Source: Flagellimonas lutimaris
GTDB lineage: Bacteria; Bacteroidota; Bacteroidia; Flavobacteriales; Flavobacteriaceae
Direction of reading: 5' to 3'
Assembly: GCF_003581615.1 (NCBI RefSeq)
Contig: NZ_QXFH01000004.1
Coordinates: forward strand, 124,001 to 188,000
Length of the DNA: 64,000 bases
Numbering within the stretch: position 1 is the stretch's first letter; each line of letters begins with the position of its first letter. Both the position numbers and the translations under genes were made by a program. Below are positions 8,400 through 17,045 of this stretch, piece by piece. The notes below the pieces were generated by a model. That model searched no databases. It had not been told where the DNA came from and was given only the letters and a program-made list of their open reading frames with translations.

Positions 8400-8741
8400 A
8401 ACCGGAAGATTTTGTTCAAGCATTTTGGTTTTGTTTCTCCAGCTTGCTTTGTACTCCCGGTCCACAAAGAAAACGGTGAAATCTGCTTTGTAATCCCGGT
8501 CCACAAAGAAAACTGTGAAATTAGCCTTGAAGTCACCATCTGGGAAAAACCAGAGACCCTCATCACCTTTAGCTTTGTAATCCCGATCAACTATATATAC
8601 CAAAAGATCAGCCTTATATTCACGATCTACTTCAAAAACTAAGTAATCTGCTTTGAAGTCAGCATTTTCCTTAAAAACAATTTGGCTCCGTATAGTATGG
8701 GAAAAGAGGGATATGGTAAGAATTGGAAGTATTTTTCTCAT
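8391..8741 (-). CDS. Secreted YKA-repeat protein resembling the 7(1) septoil-knot family (DUF6150)
   Basis: A signal peptide (residues 1-20, ending IRSQ) precedes a mature chain of about 95 residues. The chain is built from short units of about 12-13 residues ending in [DR][DE][YF]KA: DFKAD, EYKAD, DYKAK, DFKAN, DYKAD and EYKAS. Between them lie strand-like segments such as LLVYIVD, LWFFPDG and FTVFFVD. From memory this layout matches the family called DUF6150 or septoil knot, whose small beta-rich members are predicted or shown to form a 7(1) knot. That family match is recollection. Function is unknown. Two of the units are nearly identical in DNA, suggesting recent duplication. Confidence 0.65.
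   Translation of the reverse strand: MRKILPILTISLFSHTIRSQIVFKENADFKADYLVFEVDREYKADLLVYIVDRDYKAKGDEGLWFFPDGDFKANFTVFFVDRDYKADFTVFFVDREYKASWRNKTKMLEQNLPVLE
8446..8523 (-). repeat. Two tandem 39-bp coding repeats
   Basis: Two adjacent copies of a 39-bp (13-codon) unit, each starting with GCTTTGTA and containing CCCGGTCCACAAAGAAAAC, differ at only a few bases. They encode the RDYKADFTVFFVD-type units of the YKA-repeat protein. Confidence 0.8.
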
Positions 8742-8823
8742 AATAAGTTAGATAAGTCAAAATTTGTGCCATAGCTCTGAAGAGTTTTAAATTAAAAAAA
8801 TCATTTTACTTTTAAATATTACC

Positions 8824-8831
8824 TACATTCG
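8824..8831 (+). promoter_or_regulatory. Putative -7 box (TACATTCG) before the 2OG oxygenase gene
   Basis: This octamer differs from TAnnTTTG at one position and lies 17 bases before the TTG at 8849, which supports that start codon. Confidence 0.35.
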
Positions 8832-8848
8832 CCCACATTTATGAAATA

Positions 8849-9478
8849 TTGAACGCCTACCATGGCTTAGAGGACTGGTTGTCCTGGATGGATGACATCT
8901 CCAGTAAGGATTATGTAGTTATTGACCGTTTTCTTCGGGACGAACTATATACTGAAATCAAATCTTTTTTTCTGGGAAAATTGCCCAATTTTAAAGAAGC
9001 GGGGATAGGTGCCCATTCCGATAACCAAATCGATAATAAAATACGTGGTGATTTTACCTATTGGTTGGACAGGCAGCGAGATACTGAATTGGAAACCTAT
9101 TGGAGCCTTTTGGATGAAACCATCCACCTTTTTAACCGATATTGTTATCTCAGTATATCGGGTTTCGAATTTCATTTGGCTCACTACCCGTCCGGAGGGC
9201 ATTACGATAAACATTTAGATCAGTTCGAAAACCGGAACAACCGAATGATTTCCATGGTCATTTATTTGAATGATGATTGGAAACAGGAAGATGGCGGGGA
9301 ACTGGAAATTTTTGAAAAGGACAGAACAAGCTTTTTGGTCGAGCCCTTTGCAGCTCGTTGTGTCATGTTCAAAAGTGCAGAGGTGCCCCATGCAGTCTTG
9401 GAGGCCCGCAAAAGTAGATTTAGCCTCACTGGTTGGCTGTTGTACCAGCCCTCATCGGTTGGAAAGCTAATTGTTTGA
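8849..9478 (+). CDS. 2-oxoglutarate/Fe(II)-dependent oxygenase of the prolyl 4-hydroxylase type
   Basis: The protein (209 residues) has the double-stranded beta-helix iron site. HYDKHLD (about residues 114-120) gives the HxD-like iron pair in a HYPSGGHYDKHLD context, the distal His is in VPHAVLEARKSRFSLTGW, and the Arg there fits the 2OG-binding position. DDWKQEDGGELEIF is the core strand motif typical of P4H-like enzymes. It should couple oxidative decarboxylation of 2-oxoglutarate to hydroxylation, probably of a protein residue. The substrate is unknown. An ATG at 8888 is an alternative start. Confidence 0.85.
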   Translation: MNAYHGLEDWLSWMDDISSKDYVVIDRFLRDELYTEIKSFFLGKLPNFKEAGIGAHSDNQIDNKIRGDFTYWLDRQRDTELETYWSLLDETIHLFNRYCYLSISGFEFHLAHYPSGGHYDKHLDQFENRNNRMISMVIYLNDDWKQEDGGELEIFEKDRTSFLVEPFAARCVMFKSAEVPHAVLEARKSRFSLTGWLLYQPSSVGKLIV

Positions 9479-9790
9479 TCAGTCCTTTTTGTATGGAATC
9501 TGTTGAATCAAGTCTTCATTTTGTGTAGTTGATGCACCGTAGGACATAACCAAGGTGCCCTTGGTACCGTCTTTGGCCTCAATTGTGAATACAACGGATT
9601 CATCACTTGGATTTGTCATTCCTTCAAAACGGTAGGAGTTGATAATGACCAAATCCTTGGGTTGGTATTCCTTTTTGGAATACAATGCCTTGATACAGGT
9701 TTCCTCTGCTTCAAAATCTTCTTTATAGCCCTCCTCCTGTGTGAGGGTATTTACAGCTTCGGAAAGTGTGCTAAAACTATACTTGTCCAT
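9479..9790 (-). CDS. Conserved hypothetical protein, 103 residues
   Basis: I do not recognise a functional family. The protein begins MDKYSFSTLSEAVNTLTQEEGYKEDF, has predicted helix-then-strand character and is acidic. A beta-rich second half contains VVFTIEAKDGTKGTLVMSYG. No signal peptide or membrane segment is seen. It lies eight bases after the flavodoxin gene on the same strand, so the two are probably cotranscribed. Similar small proteins are frequent in Flavobacteriia, which supports it being a real gene. Confidence 0.65.
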   Translation of the reverse strand: MDKYSFSTLSEAVNTLTQEEGYKEDFEAEETCIKALYSKKEYQPKDLVIINSYRFEGMTNPSDESVVFTIEAKDGTKGTLVMSYGASTTQNEDLIQQIPYKKD

Positions 9791-9798
9791 ATATTAAA

Positions 9799-10332
9799 TT
9801 ATGCTTTTAAACTATTTATAAATTGTAAGACTTGTTCTTTCACTTTGGGCCAATCGGTATATTCATGATCTTGGCTAGTATCAACAGAACCGCCTTCTTT
9901 TTTGGCAATGGAACGCATGATCAGTTTTTTAAAATAATTATATTCAGTGTATTTTAAAGCTCCTGCGATATGCCATATCGTTTTTGTGTTCCATGCGGTT
10001 TCTTTTAAAAAGTCTTCGGCAATCTGTGCAGCTTCCTCGTGTTCTTCTTTAATATCGGATGCCACGGCCATACTTACCGAGAAAAAAGCACTCGGTTTTC
10101 CATTTAAGGTATCAATATTTTCTAGAACATAGTCCTTGATCAACGTGTTGTATTTATGAATGTGAATCGAACTACCTACTAGAATTGTATCAAAATCATT
10201 GGGAGCAGGAGGGTCTTCAACGGCATTTGCAATAACTACTTGATGACCATTTTCTTGGAGTACATTTTCCATAAATCTGGCGATTTTTCGAGTCTGGCCT
10301 TCTACAGTACCATAAATTATCAAAATTTTCAT
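9799..10332 (-). CDS. Flavodoxin-domain protein (HemG-like protoporphyrinogen dehydrogenase type)
   Basis: The N-terminus MKILIIYGTVEGQTRKIA is the FMN phosphate-binding loop of flavodoxins, and ILVGSSIHIHKYN plus FFSVSMAVAS are the second and third FMN-contact regions. At 177 residues with this loop pattern it resembles menaquinone-dependent protoporphyrinogen IX dehydrogenase (HemG). HemG is one option for the oxidation of protoporphyrinogen in haem synthesis. A general flavodoxin reductase role is also possible, because no haem genes are adjacent. It leads a two-gene unit with the small hypothetical gene downstream. Confidence 0.75.
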   Translation of the reverse strand: MKILIIYGTVEGQTRKIARFMENVLQENGHQVVIANAVEDPPAPNDFDTILVGSSIHIHKYNTLIKDYVLENIDTLNGKPSAFFSVSMAVASDIKEEHEEAAQIAEDFLKETAWNTKTIWHIAGALKYTEYNYFKKLIMRSIAKKEGGSVDTSQDHEYTDWPKVKEQVLQFINSLKA

Positions 10333-10414
10333 GACTATTGGGTTGATGATTACACAACCCTAAAGTCACGGAATATTTTTGATATTATACATGATTTTGG
10401 TCAGTTAGTACCGC

Positions 10415-12238
10415 CTATAATTTTCCTCCCACTATCGGCAGGGTGAGTACAGTGCCATCTAAATCAACCGTCAATTCGGTTCCTGGTTTTGGCCAAAGAG
10501 TGAATTCTTTATCACTAGAAAAAATCATCAATCCGATTTGTTGTCCTTTTGGAATAATTTGATCATCGGGCATCAACTCAAATTCCATTTCATAAAATTT
10601 GTTGGGAACCAAAGGTTCACTCTCTGTTAATGAGCTATGATTTTGGGGGTCCGCCCATCCTCGGGTGATAATGTTATCGGTAATCTTGGTATTTAAGGCC
10701 TCGGTCCAAGGTAGGGATACCAACCAGACGGATAAATTTGCCGCAGGCTTGCTGCTGCTGAGTTTAATCTTGATTTTTGCCACTCCCGATATATGAACGT
10801 CCTCTTTTAAAGGAGCTGTAGTATAAAGAAGTCGGTGTTCTGTGGTCTCAGCTTTTGCCAAACTGGAACCAGAAAAAGAATAATTGTCTACCAACGTCTC
10901 GGTTCCTTGCTTTTTTGGTTTGTTAATGGTCAATTCCCCTTTTGCAGGAGCTCCTGAGCTTAGATAAAGCTGAACATCCTTTGCATTTGGATTGGGATAA
11001 TCCTCGTATGGAGTAGGGTTGTCTTTTTTGTCGTTTTCCCGAACTATCCATACTCTTGGCTCATTTTCCACGCCATTTTCCACACCGTACAGGTAGCGTG
11101 TGAACCATCTGTTCATCATGGAGATGGGTGGTGGTCCACCATGCCCGTTCTGATGATAAAAAATCTGTACGGGCAATCCCATTTCTTTGGCTTTTTTATA
11201 GATACGGTAGCTGTGCTCTGGCATCACGTTCCAATCATTGAAGCCGTGCGACATCAAAAGGGCTGCTTTCATGGGTTTCATATCATTCAAATAATCCCTT
11301 CCGGCCCAAAAATCATTGTAGTCTCCGGTAATGCGGTCTTGACCGTTTTTCATTTCGGTATCACGAACAACTTTGTTGTTCCTAGCTCTTTTGGATTCAT
11401 CACCACTGTGGATAAAATCGTAGAGCACATCAATATCTTCTCCCAAATAACCGCCTGGTGAACGCACAAGGCCATTCGAGCGGTAATAATGATAGTACGA
11501 AGTGTTCGGTGCAATGGGAATTATAGCTTCCAGACCATCAACTCCCGTAGTCGCAGCAGCAAGTGGAATGGTTCCGTTATATGAGGTGCCCGTCATCCCT
11601 ACCTTTCCTGTGGACCAGTAAGCTTTCACTTCTTTATCACCGTTACGCTCTGTGTATCCTTTGGCTCTTCCGTTGAGCCAATCTATAACCGCTTTTGGGG
11701 CCAAGGATTCATTATCGCCACCAACGGTTGGAGCTCCATCGGAAAGTCCTGTGCCAGGAGAGGAGGAGTGGACCACAATATAGCCTCTGGGAACCCATGT
11801 TCTCACTTGTGAGTTTGAAATTATGGGCCGTTCCCCTATACGTGTAACACTAGGGTGTTTTCTTGGTTTTCCAAGTTCACCGAGTTCATGCTGTACATCC
11901 CAAAATATGCCTTTGCCCAAACCGGCCGTCCCCGCATAGTACGGACTGGATTCATAAATTACTGGAAGTTTCAGGCCTTCTGATTCTGTTTGTTCAGGAC
12001 GAGTAACATCCACATGCATCCTATCTAATTCACCATCACCATCAGAATCAAATTCCGTTTCTACCCAAAGATCATGGCGTATCCATTTGCTAGGGTCCGA
12101 AAAGGCCTCAACTACTTGTGCTTCACCATTTTCAATTATAGGTCCGGCTTTTTCTGCCATTTGACCTTTGGCCACTAAAACAAAGAAAATTAGAAGTGTA
12201 GCCAATGCCCAATAACTTTTTGGTTCTCTCTTTATCAT
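10415..12238 (-). CDS. Secreted CocE/NonD-family serine hydrolase (X-Pro dipeptidyl-peptidase type)
   Basis: A signal peptide (about residues 1-28) precedes an alpha/beta-hydrolase domain whose nucleophile motif GTSYNG lies near residue 216. The catalytic Asp lies in HGFNDWNVMPEHS near residue 342 and the His in NGHGGPP near residue 373. A C-terminal jelly-roll domain (from about residue 430) is typical of PepX_C. Family members cleave Xaa-Pro dipeptides or ester/amide bonds, and which applies here cannot be read from the sequence. At 607 residues it is the usual size. It is exported, so it probably acts in the periplasm or outside. Confidence 0.88.
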   Translation of the reverse strand: MIKREPKSYWALATLLIFFVLVAKGQMAEKAGPIIENGEAQVVEAFSDPSKWIRHDLWVETEFDSDGDGELDRMHVDVTRPEQTESEGLKLPVIYESSPYYAGTAGLGKGIFWDVQHELGELGKPRKHPSVTRIGERPIISNSQVRTWVPRGYIVVHSSSPGTGLSDGAPTVGGDNESLAPKAVIDWLNGRAKGYTERNGDKEVKAYWSTGKVGMTGTSYNGTIPLAAATTGVDGLEAIIPIAPNTSYYHYYRSNGLVRSPGGYLGEDIDVLYDFIHSGDESKRARNNKVVRDTEMKNGQDRITGDYNDFWAGRDYLNDMKPMKAALLMSHGFNDWNVMPEHSYRIYKKAKEMGLPVQIFYHQNGHGGPPPISMMNRWFTRYLYGVENGVENEPRVWIVRENDKKDNPTPYEDYPNPNAKDVQLYLSSGAPAKGELTINKPKKQGTETLVDNYSFSGSSLAKAETTEHRLLYTTAPLKEDVHISGVAKIKIKLSSSKPAANLSVWLVSLPWTEALNTKITDNIITRGWADPQNHSSLTESEPLVPNKFYEMEFELMPDDQIIPKGQQIGLMIFSSDKEFTLWPKPGTELTVDLDGTVLTLPIVGGKL

Positions 12239-12371
12239 AGAATCATTTTTTTATTCTTACATTCTTTAATAAGGTGTTCCCAATATACTAAATCTTAAAC
12301 AGGGATTTGGTTTTTGAATTCACCAAAACTTTGTTTTTATTTACCTTTAACAGCTATTTTAACAGAACGCC

Positions 12372-14345
12372 TTGATTTCAAAAACAACCATAGACCAAGT
12401 ATATGAAACCGCCCGTTTGGAGGAGGTAATCGGCGATTTTGTTCAATTGAAAAAATCAGGTTCCAATTTTAAGGGACTTAGTCCATTTACCGATGAGCGT
12501 ACACCGAGCTTTATGGTGTCTCCTGTGAAACAGATTTGGAAAGATTTTAGTAGCGGAAAAGGGGGAAACGTGGTTGCTTTTTTGATGGAGCATGAACACT
12601 TTACCTATCCAGAGGCGATTAAATATCTGGCCAAGAAATACAATATCGAGGTAGAGGAGACCGAGCAGACGGATGAACAAAAAGAGGAAGCCAATGAGCG
12701 GGAAAGTATGTATCTGGTCTCTGAATACGCCCAAAAGTATTTCACGGAAACCCTTTGGGAGAGTGAGCTGGGCAAAGCTATTGGGCTGAGCTATTTTAAA
12801 GAGCGAGGATTTACTGATGAGACCATCAAAAAATTTGGTCTAGGGTATAGTTTGGACGAATGGGAGGCTTTTACAAAAGCTGCATTGGACAAAGGATACC
12901 AAATGGAGTTCTTGGAAAAAACGGGACTTACCATTGTTAAGGAGCAGGCTGGAGGTGAAACTCGAAGGTTTGACAGGTTCAAGGGAAGGGTTATGTTCCC
13001 CATACATTCTATGAGTGGTCGAGTTCTTGGTTTTGGTGGGCGTATATTGACCAATAACAAAAAAGCGGCTAAATATTTAAACTCTCCCGAAAGCGAGATT
13101 TACCACAAGAGCAAAGTGCTTTATGGTATCTATTGTGCGAAGCAGGCCATTGCCAAAGAGGATAATTGCTTTTTAGTTGAAGGCTATACGGATGTCATTC
13201 AGATGTGCCAGCGAGGGGTGGAGAATGTAGTGTCCTCCAGTGGAACTGCGCTGACCCCAGAGCAGATTCGACTCATTAACAGGCTTACCAAAAATATTAC
13301 AGTTTTGTTTGATGGTGACGCAGCGGGGTTGCGTGCATCACTACGCGGTATAGACCTTATCTTGGAACAGGGTATGAATGTGAAGGTCTGTACTTTTCCT
13401 GAAGGAGAGGATCCCGATAGTTATGCCAAAAACAATACCTACGAGGATATAGTCTCGTATCTCCAAGAAAATTCCAAAGATTTTATTCAGTTCAAAACAT
13501 CTTTGTTGGCCAAGGAAGCGGCCAACGATCCTATAAAACGTGCTGATACGGTAAGAGATATTGTGAATAGCATCGGAAAGATACCTGATCGTATTCAGCA
13601 GGAAATCTATGTTCAGGAATGTGCAAAAATTATGCAGATTTCCGAAGAGGTGCTATACAATACCTTGGCTCAGATTGATAAAAAACATCAAACAGATACC
13701 ACTAGAAAGGCAAAGCAAGAACAAAAGGCCTTCGAAGTTGTCAAGAACGATGCAGTAGTTGAGAAGGTTGATGTTCAATATGAGCTGGAACGAAAGATTA
13801 TCGAGGTGCTCTTACTTTACGGCAATCAAAAACAGGAGTTTGAAGATTTGGTGCTTAAAGAAAATGAAGACGGTGAACTGGTGCTGGAACCCGAAATTGT
13901 AGAGGCCAAAGTGTATGAAAAAGTATATTTGGACCTTCAGGATGATGAAATTGAATTGACGAACGAACAATTCAAAACCATTTATTATAAGTTGATCGAA
14001 AAATTAAATGAGGATACTGATTTTTCCATTAATACTTTTTTATCTGATTTGGACCAAGAAACCGTTTCACAAGTGTCCTCAATTTTGATGGAGGAAGAAC
14101 AGTATGTTTTGCACGATTGGGAACGAAGGGATATCTATCCAAAAGAGAAAAAAATAGGAGTGGCCCAATTGGTTGGGGAAACTATACTTACACTGCGTTG
14201 TAACTTGATTAAAAACCGTATTGAAAAACTACAGGAAAGAACCCAGGATAATATAGGAGACAACACGGAAGTCTTGGAGGAGATAGTGAATTACCTTCAA
14301 CTTAATAAATTGTTGAATGCAAAACTGAACCGTGTACTCTCTTAA
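12372..14345 (+). CDS. dnaG: DNA primase with a degenerate zinc-binding domain
   Basis: DnaG makes RNA primers at the replication fork. The layout is standard: N-terminal zinc-binding domain (residues 1-100), TOPRIM polymerase domain (VEGYTDVIQM near residue 272, LFDGDAAGLRA near residue 314), then the DnaB-binding helical tail. The four usual zinc ligands are all replaced, by Ser37, Thr40, Asp58 and Ser61 (GLSPFTDERTPSF and IWKDFSSGKGGN), although the fold around them is well kept. The start is TTG at 12372. The gene is monocistronic with a palindromic terminator downstream. Confidence 0.96.
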   Translation: MISKTTIDQVYETARLEEVIGDFVQLKKSGSNFKGLSPFTDERTPSFMVSPVKQIWKDFSSGKGGNVVAFLMEHEHFTYPEAIKYLAKKYNIEVEETEQTDEQKEEANERESMYLVSEYAQKYFTETLWESELGKAIGLSYFKERGFTDETIKKFGLGYSLDEWEAFTKAALDKGYQMEFLEKTGLTIVKEQAGGETRRFDRFKGRVMFPIHSMSGRVLGFGGRILTNNKKAAKYLNSPESEIYHKSKVLYGIYCAKQAIAKEDNCFLVEGYTDVIQMCQRGVENVVSSSGTALTPEQIRLINRLTKNITVLFDGDAAGLRASLRGIDLILEQGMNVKVCTFPEGEDPDSYAKNNTYEDIVSYLQENSKDFIQFKTSLLAKEAANDPIKRADTVRDIVNSIGKIPDRIQQEIYVQECAKIMQISEEVLYNTLAQIDKKHQTDTTRKAKQEQKAFEVVKNDAVVEKVDVQYELERKIIEVLLLYGNQKQEFEDLVLKENEDGELVLEPEIVEAKVYEKVYLDLQDDEIELTNEQFKTIYYKLIEKLNEDTDFSINTFLSDLDQETVSQVSSILMEEEQYVLHDWERRDIYPKEKKIGVAQLVGETILTLRCNLIKNRIEKLQERTQDNIGDNTEVLEEIVNYLQLNKLLNAKLNRVLS

Positions 14346-14351
14346 AATATA

Positions 14352-14383
14352 AAGCCCCTTTCAATTTTAATTGAAAGGGGCTT
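14352..14383. terminator. Bidirectional terminator between dnaG and the response regulator
   Basis: A perfect 15-bp inverted repeat begins AAGCCCC and ends GGGGCTT around a two-base centre. On the minus strand it is followed by a T-rich tract, so it should stop the response-regulator transcript most strongly. Confidence 0.8.
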
Positions 14384-14411
14384 CCACAATAGTTGGTTTG
14401 GTTGGGTATTT

Positions 14412-15041
14412 CTAATATAGTTCCAAGGCCTTTGCCTGTTGTAGCAAGTCTACCAAATTATCCACGTTCAACTTTTTCATCAAACGGGCTTTATATGTAC
14501 TTACTGTTTTTTCGTTAAGGTTCAATCCTTCTGCAACCTCTTTGTTTCTTTTTCCGCTGGCCAAAAGTTTGAGTACTTCGACTTCTCTGGAAGAAAGTTT
14601 TCTGAAGAATCTTCGAGGTTTTTGTGTGCTTTCATCAAAGGCTAAGCGCTGTGCAAGTTCGTTTGTGATGAACATATTGCCTTCGCTTACTTTTTTTACC
14701 GCAGAAACAATGTATTCTAGATCGGCAGTTTTGGATAAGTAACCAAAAGCGCCGGCACGAATAGTGCTCAGGGCATAAACATCTTCGGACTGCCCGCTGT
14801 ACATCAATGTTTTAATGTCAGGGAACTCCAATTTCATTTTTCTAAGTGTGGCAATTCCGTTTATTTCTGGAATATCCATCTCTAAAATTACTACATCGGG
14901 GGTTACAGTTTTCAATGTATTAAAAAGCTCCTCGGTAGTTGAAACATCCGCAATGATTTCAATATCAGAGCTGGATTCAAGTACCTTTTTGATACCAAGC
15001 CTTACAACGGGATGGTTATCAGCTATCAATACTTTTATCAT
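14412..15041 (-). CDS. LuxR/NarL-type response regulator with a non-canonical receiver
   Basis: The 209-residue protein has a CheY-like receiver (residues 1-120) and a LuxR helix-turn-helix (about 145-205, LSSREVEVLKLLASGKRNKEVAEGLNLNEKTVSTYKARLMKKL). The acidic pair, normally two Asp, is Asp8-Asn9. The residue in the phospho-acceptor position is Glu54 (VVILEMDIP) rather than Asp. Ser82 and Lys104 fill the other receiver positions. No histidine kinase is adjacent. The changes suggest phosphorylation-independent or constitutive DNA binding, which is inference. Target genes are unknown. Confidence 0.9.
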   Translation of the reverse strand: MIKVLIADNHPVVRLGIKKVLESSSDIEIIADVSTTEELFNTLKTVTPDVVILEMDIPEINGIATLRKMKLEFPDIKTLMYSGQSEDVYALSTIRAGAFGYLSKTADLEYIVSAVKKVSEGNMFITNELAQRLAFDESTQKPRRFFRKLSSREVEVLKLLASGKRNKEVAEGLNLNEKTVSTYKARLMKKLNVDNLVDLLQQAKALELY

Positions 15042-15141
15042 TGTGTTAGGTTTAATTTAATGAATGGTTAGTGGCTAAATACCTACAATATATAGCGGGC
15101 AAGATAACAATTAATTCATGTAAAACTGTAACTTTTTTCTT

Positions 15142-15169
15142 AAAACCATAGTTTTTCTATGGTTTTTTT
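15142..15169 (-). terminator. Terminator after nadE
   Basis: The inverted repeat AAAACCATAG/CTATGGTTTT (15142-15151 and 15157-15166) lies downstream of nadE on the minus strand, where its own terminal T run acts as the tract. Confidence 0.6.
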
Positions 15170-15200
15170 CGTCTTAAACAGGGGTTTTTTGGATGAAGTG

Positions 15201-15989
15201 TTACTTTAAGCTACTTGGAATTTTACATATTGGGATAGGAACCATCTTATGTTTATTGGCAGAGTTGTATTTTTTAAAGATGGTGAATATCTCTTTTTGT
15301 CTGCCCGAAAAGTCATCTGCGATTTTTCCATTATCATCCATTTCCATGGCCCATTCCAACTCGGGGTAAGAGGCGCCAATTTGATCCTCATCGGTTCTGC
15401 TATCTCCCCAAAGACCATCGGTTGGAGCGGCCTCCATAATATCTTGGTTTACCCCGAGTACCCTTCCAAGCTCGTACACTTCTGTTTTTAAAAGGTCGGC
15501 AATCGGGCTCAGGTCAACACCGCCATCACCGTATTTCGTGTAGAAACCGATGCCGAAATCTTCAACCTTGTTTCCCGTACCAGCTACTAGATAGCCTTTT
15601 AGGGCAGCAAAATAGTAAAGGGTGGTCATTCGAAGCCTAGCTCTTGTATTTGCCAAGGACATAAAACGTTCTTCTTCATTGTCCACTTTTGGGAATGCAT
15701 CGACCAAACTATCAAACACCGGAGTTAAGTTTACAGGCTGTCTGGAAACATTTGAAAAATTTTCAATCAACCAATCAATATGTTTATCCGCGCGCGTAAC
15801 TTGGTTTTTACCTTGATGAATAGGCATCTCCAAACACAAAAGGTCCAATCCGGTTTTGGCACAGAGTGTGGATGTTACAGCAGAATCAATTCCGCCAGAG
15901 ACCCCAATTACAAAACCTTTGCATTTTGCATTTTCGGCATACTCTTTTAACCAATCAACAATATGGGTGATAACCTTTTCTGTTTGCAT
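15201..15989 (-). CDS. nadE: NH3-dependent NAD+ synthetase
   Basis: NadE amidates nicotinic acid adenine dinucleotide to NAD+ with ATP, the last step of NAD synthesis. The PP-loop SGGIDSA is at about residues 31-37 (GVSGGIDSAVTS), and GTGNKVEDFGIGFYTKYGDGGVDLSPIADL is the NaAD-binding stretch. At 262 residues it lacks the glutaminase domain, so it should use free ammonia. It diverges from gldB across a 66-base gap. A stem-loop follows the stop codon. Confidence 0.95.
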   Translation of the reverse strand: MQTEKVITHIVDWLKEYAENAKCKGFVIGVSGGIDSAVTSTLCAKTGLDLLCLEMPIHQGKNQVTRADKHIDWLIENFSNVSRQPVNLTPVFDSLVDAFPKVDNEEERFMSLANTRARLRMTTLYYFAALKGYLVAGTGNKVEDFGIGFYTKYGDGGVDLSPIADLLKTEVYELGRVLGVNQDIMEAAPTDGLWGDSRTDEDQIGASYPELEWAMEMDDNGKIADDFSGRQKEIFTIFKKYNSANKHKMVPIPICKIPSSLK

Positions 15990-16014
15990 ATCTTACTATT
16001 TAGATTCTATAAAT

Positions 16015-16022
16015 TACCTTTG
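16015..16022 (+). promoter_or_regulatory. Putative -7 box (TACCTTTG) before gldB
   Basis: The octamer matches TAnnTTTG exactly and lies 33 bases before the gldB ATG in the nadE-gldB divergent gap. No well-spaced TTG is seen. Confidence 0.5.
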
Positions 16023-16055
16023 TGCCCTGTAAATTTAAACCCTGTGCCCATAAAA

Positions 16056-17045
16056 ATGAAGTGGTTGTTCAAATACTTTAGTGTTCCGGTATTTAGAAGT
16101 TTTCTTTTAATAATGGTTTTGCTTCTATCATCCTGTGGGGAAACTGATAAAACGGAGGAGGAAATCGATAAAGTTTCCATTGATTTAAGTATTTCAAGGT
16201 TTGATCAAGAATTTGCCAAGGCAACTGCTAGTGATATCCCTAAATTGAAGACGGAGTACCCATATTTGTTCCCAGAGCAGTTTCCGGACAGTGTTTGGGT
16301 GGCTAAATTGACGGATACAATCCAAGTTGAACTTTCTGATGAGGTTGCCAAAACTTTTGGTGATTTTGAGCAGGAATCAGCCGATTTAGAGTCACTTTTT
16401 AAACATATAAAGTACTATTTTCCCGAGACCGAGATACCCCATGTGGTAACACTAACTTCGGATGTTAAATATGATAATCGTATTATTTTGGCAGATTCAC
16501 TTTTGTTGATTGGTCTAGACAACTATTTGGGCGAGGACCATCACTTTTATGAAGGTATGCAACGATATATTTCATCTTCTTTGGATAAAAAGTTTTTGAC
16601 CTCGGATGTTGCAAGCGCTTTTGCCAAAAAAGTACTTTCCTATCCTCGTAACCGAACCCTTCTGTCACGAATGGTGTATTACGGAAAGGAACTTTATCTA
16701 AAAGATAAATTGATTCCGTCAGCTACGGATGCCCAAAAAATTGGTTATTCCGAAGAGGGAATGGAATGGGCCGAGGCGAACGAAGAACAAATGTGGAAGT
16801 ATTTTGTAGAGCGGGAGTTGCTGTACAGTACGGATACGGGTCTGGATAGAAAATTCTTGGACCCAGCACCTTTTTCCAAATTCGGATTGGAATTGGACAA
16901 CGAATCACCTCCACGTTTGGGCAGGTATATGGGTTGGCAAATTGTAAGGGCCTTTATGGAGAAAACCGACACAGGTCTAAAACAGATGTTGGGGATGCCA
17001 GCGGATGAAATTTTAAAACAATCAAATTACAAACCAAAAAGATAA
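16056..17045 (+). CDS. gldB: Gliding motility lipoprotein GldB
   Basis: GldB is a lipoprotein needed for flavobacterial gliding and associated with the type IX secretion apparatus. The signal peptide ends in a lipobox (LLLSSCGE, modified Cys near residue 26). The mature part carries the family pattern, including LLIGLDNYLGEDHHFY and GWQIVRAFMEK. An upstream in-frame start at 15963 would overlap nadE, so ATG 16056 (329 residues) is used. The stop codon abuts the gldC start, so the two genes form a unit. Having gldB does not alone prove gliding. Confidence 0.92.
   Translation: MKWLFKYFSVPVFRSFLLIMVLLLSSCGETDKTEEEIDKVSIDLSISRFDQEFAKATASDIPKLKTEYPYLFPEQFPDSVWVAKLTDTIQVELSDEVAKTFGDFEQESADLESLFKHIKYYFPETEIPHVVTLTSDVKYDNRIILADSLLLIGLDNYLGEDHHFYEGMQRYISSSLDKKFLTSDVASAFAKKVLSYPRNRTLLSRMVYYGKELYLKDKLIPSATDAQKIGYSEEGMEWAEANEEQMWKYFVERELLYSTDTGLDRKFLDPAPFSKFGLELDNESPPRLGRYMGWQIVRAFMEKTDTGLKQMLGMPADEILKQSNYKPKR

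Noticed and set aside
8446..8523. CRISPR-like direct repeats
   Set aside because: The repeats are adjacent without spacers, are in frame at 39 bases, and encode protein repeat units.
10340..10360. GGGTTG/CAACCC stem between the flavodoxin and CocE/PepX genes as a terminator
   Set aside because: The stem is only six pairs with a nine-base loop and has no T run on either side.
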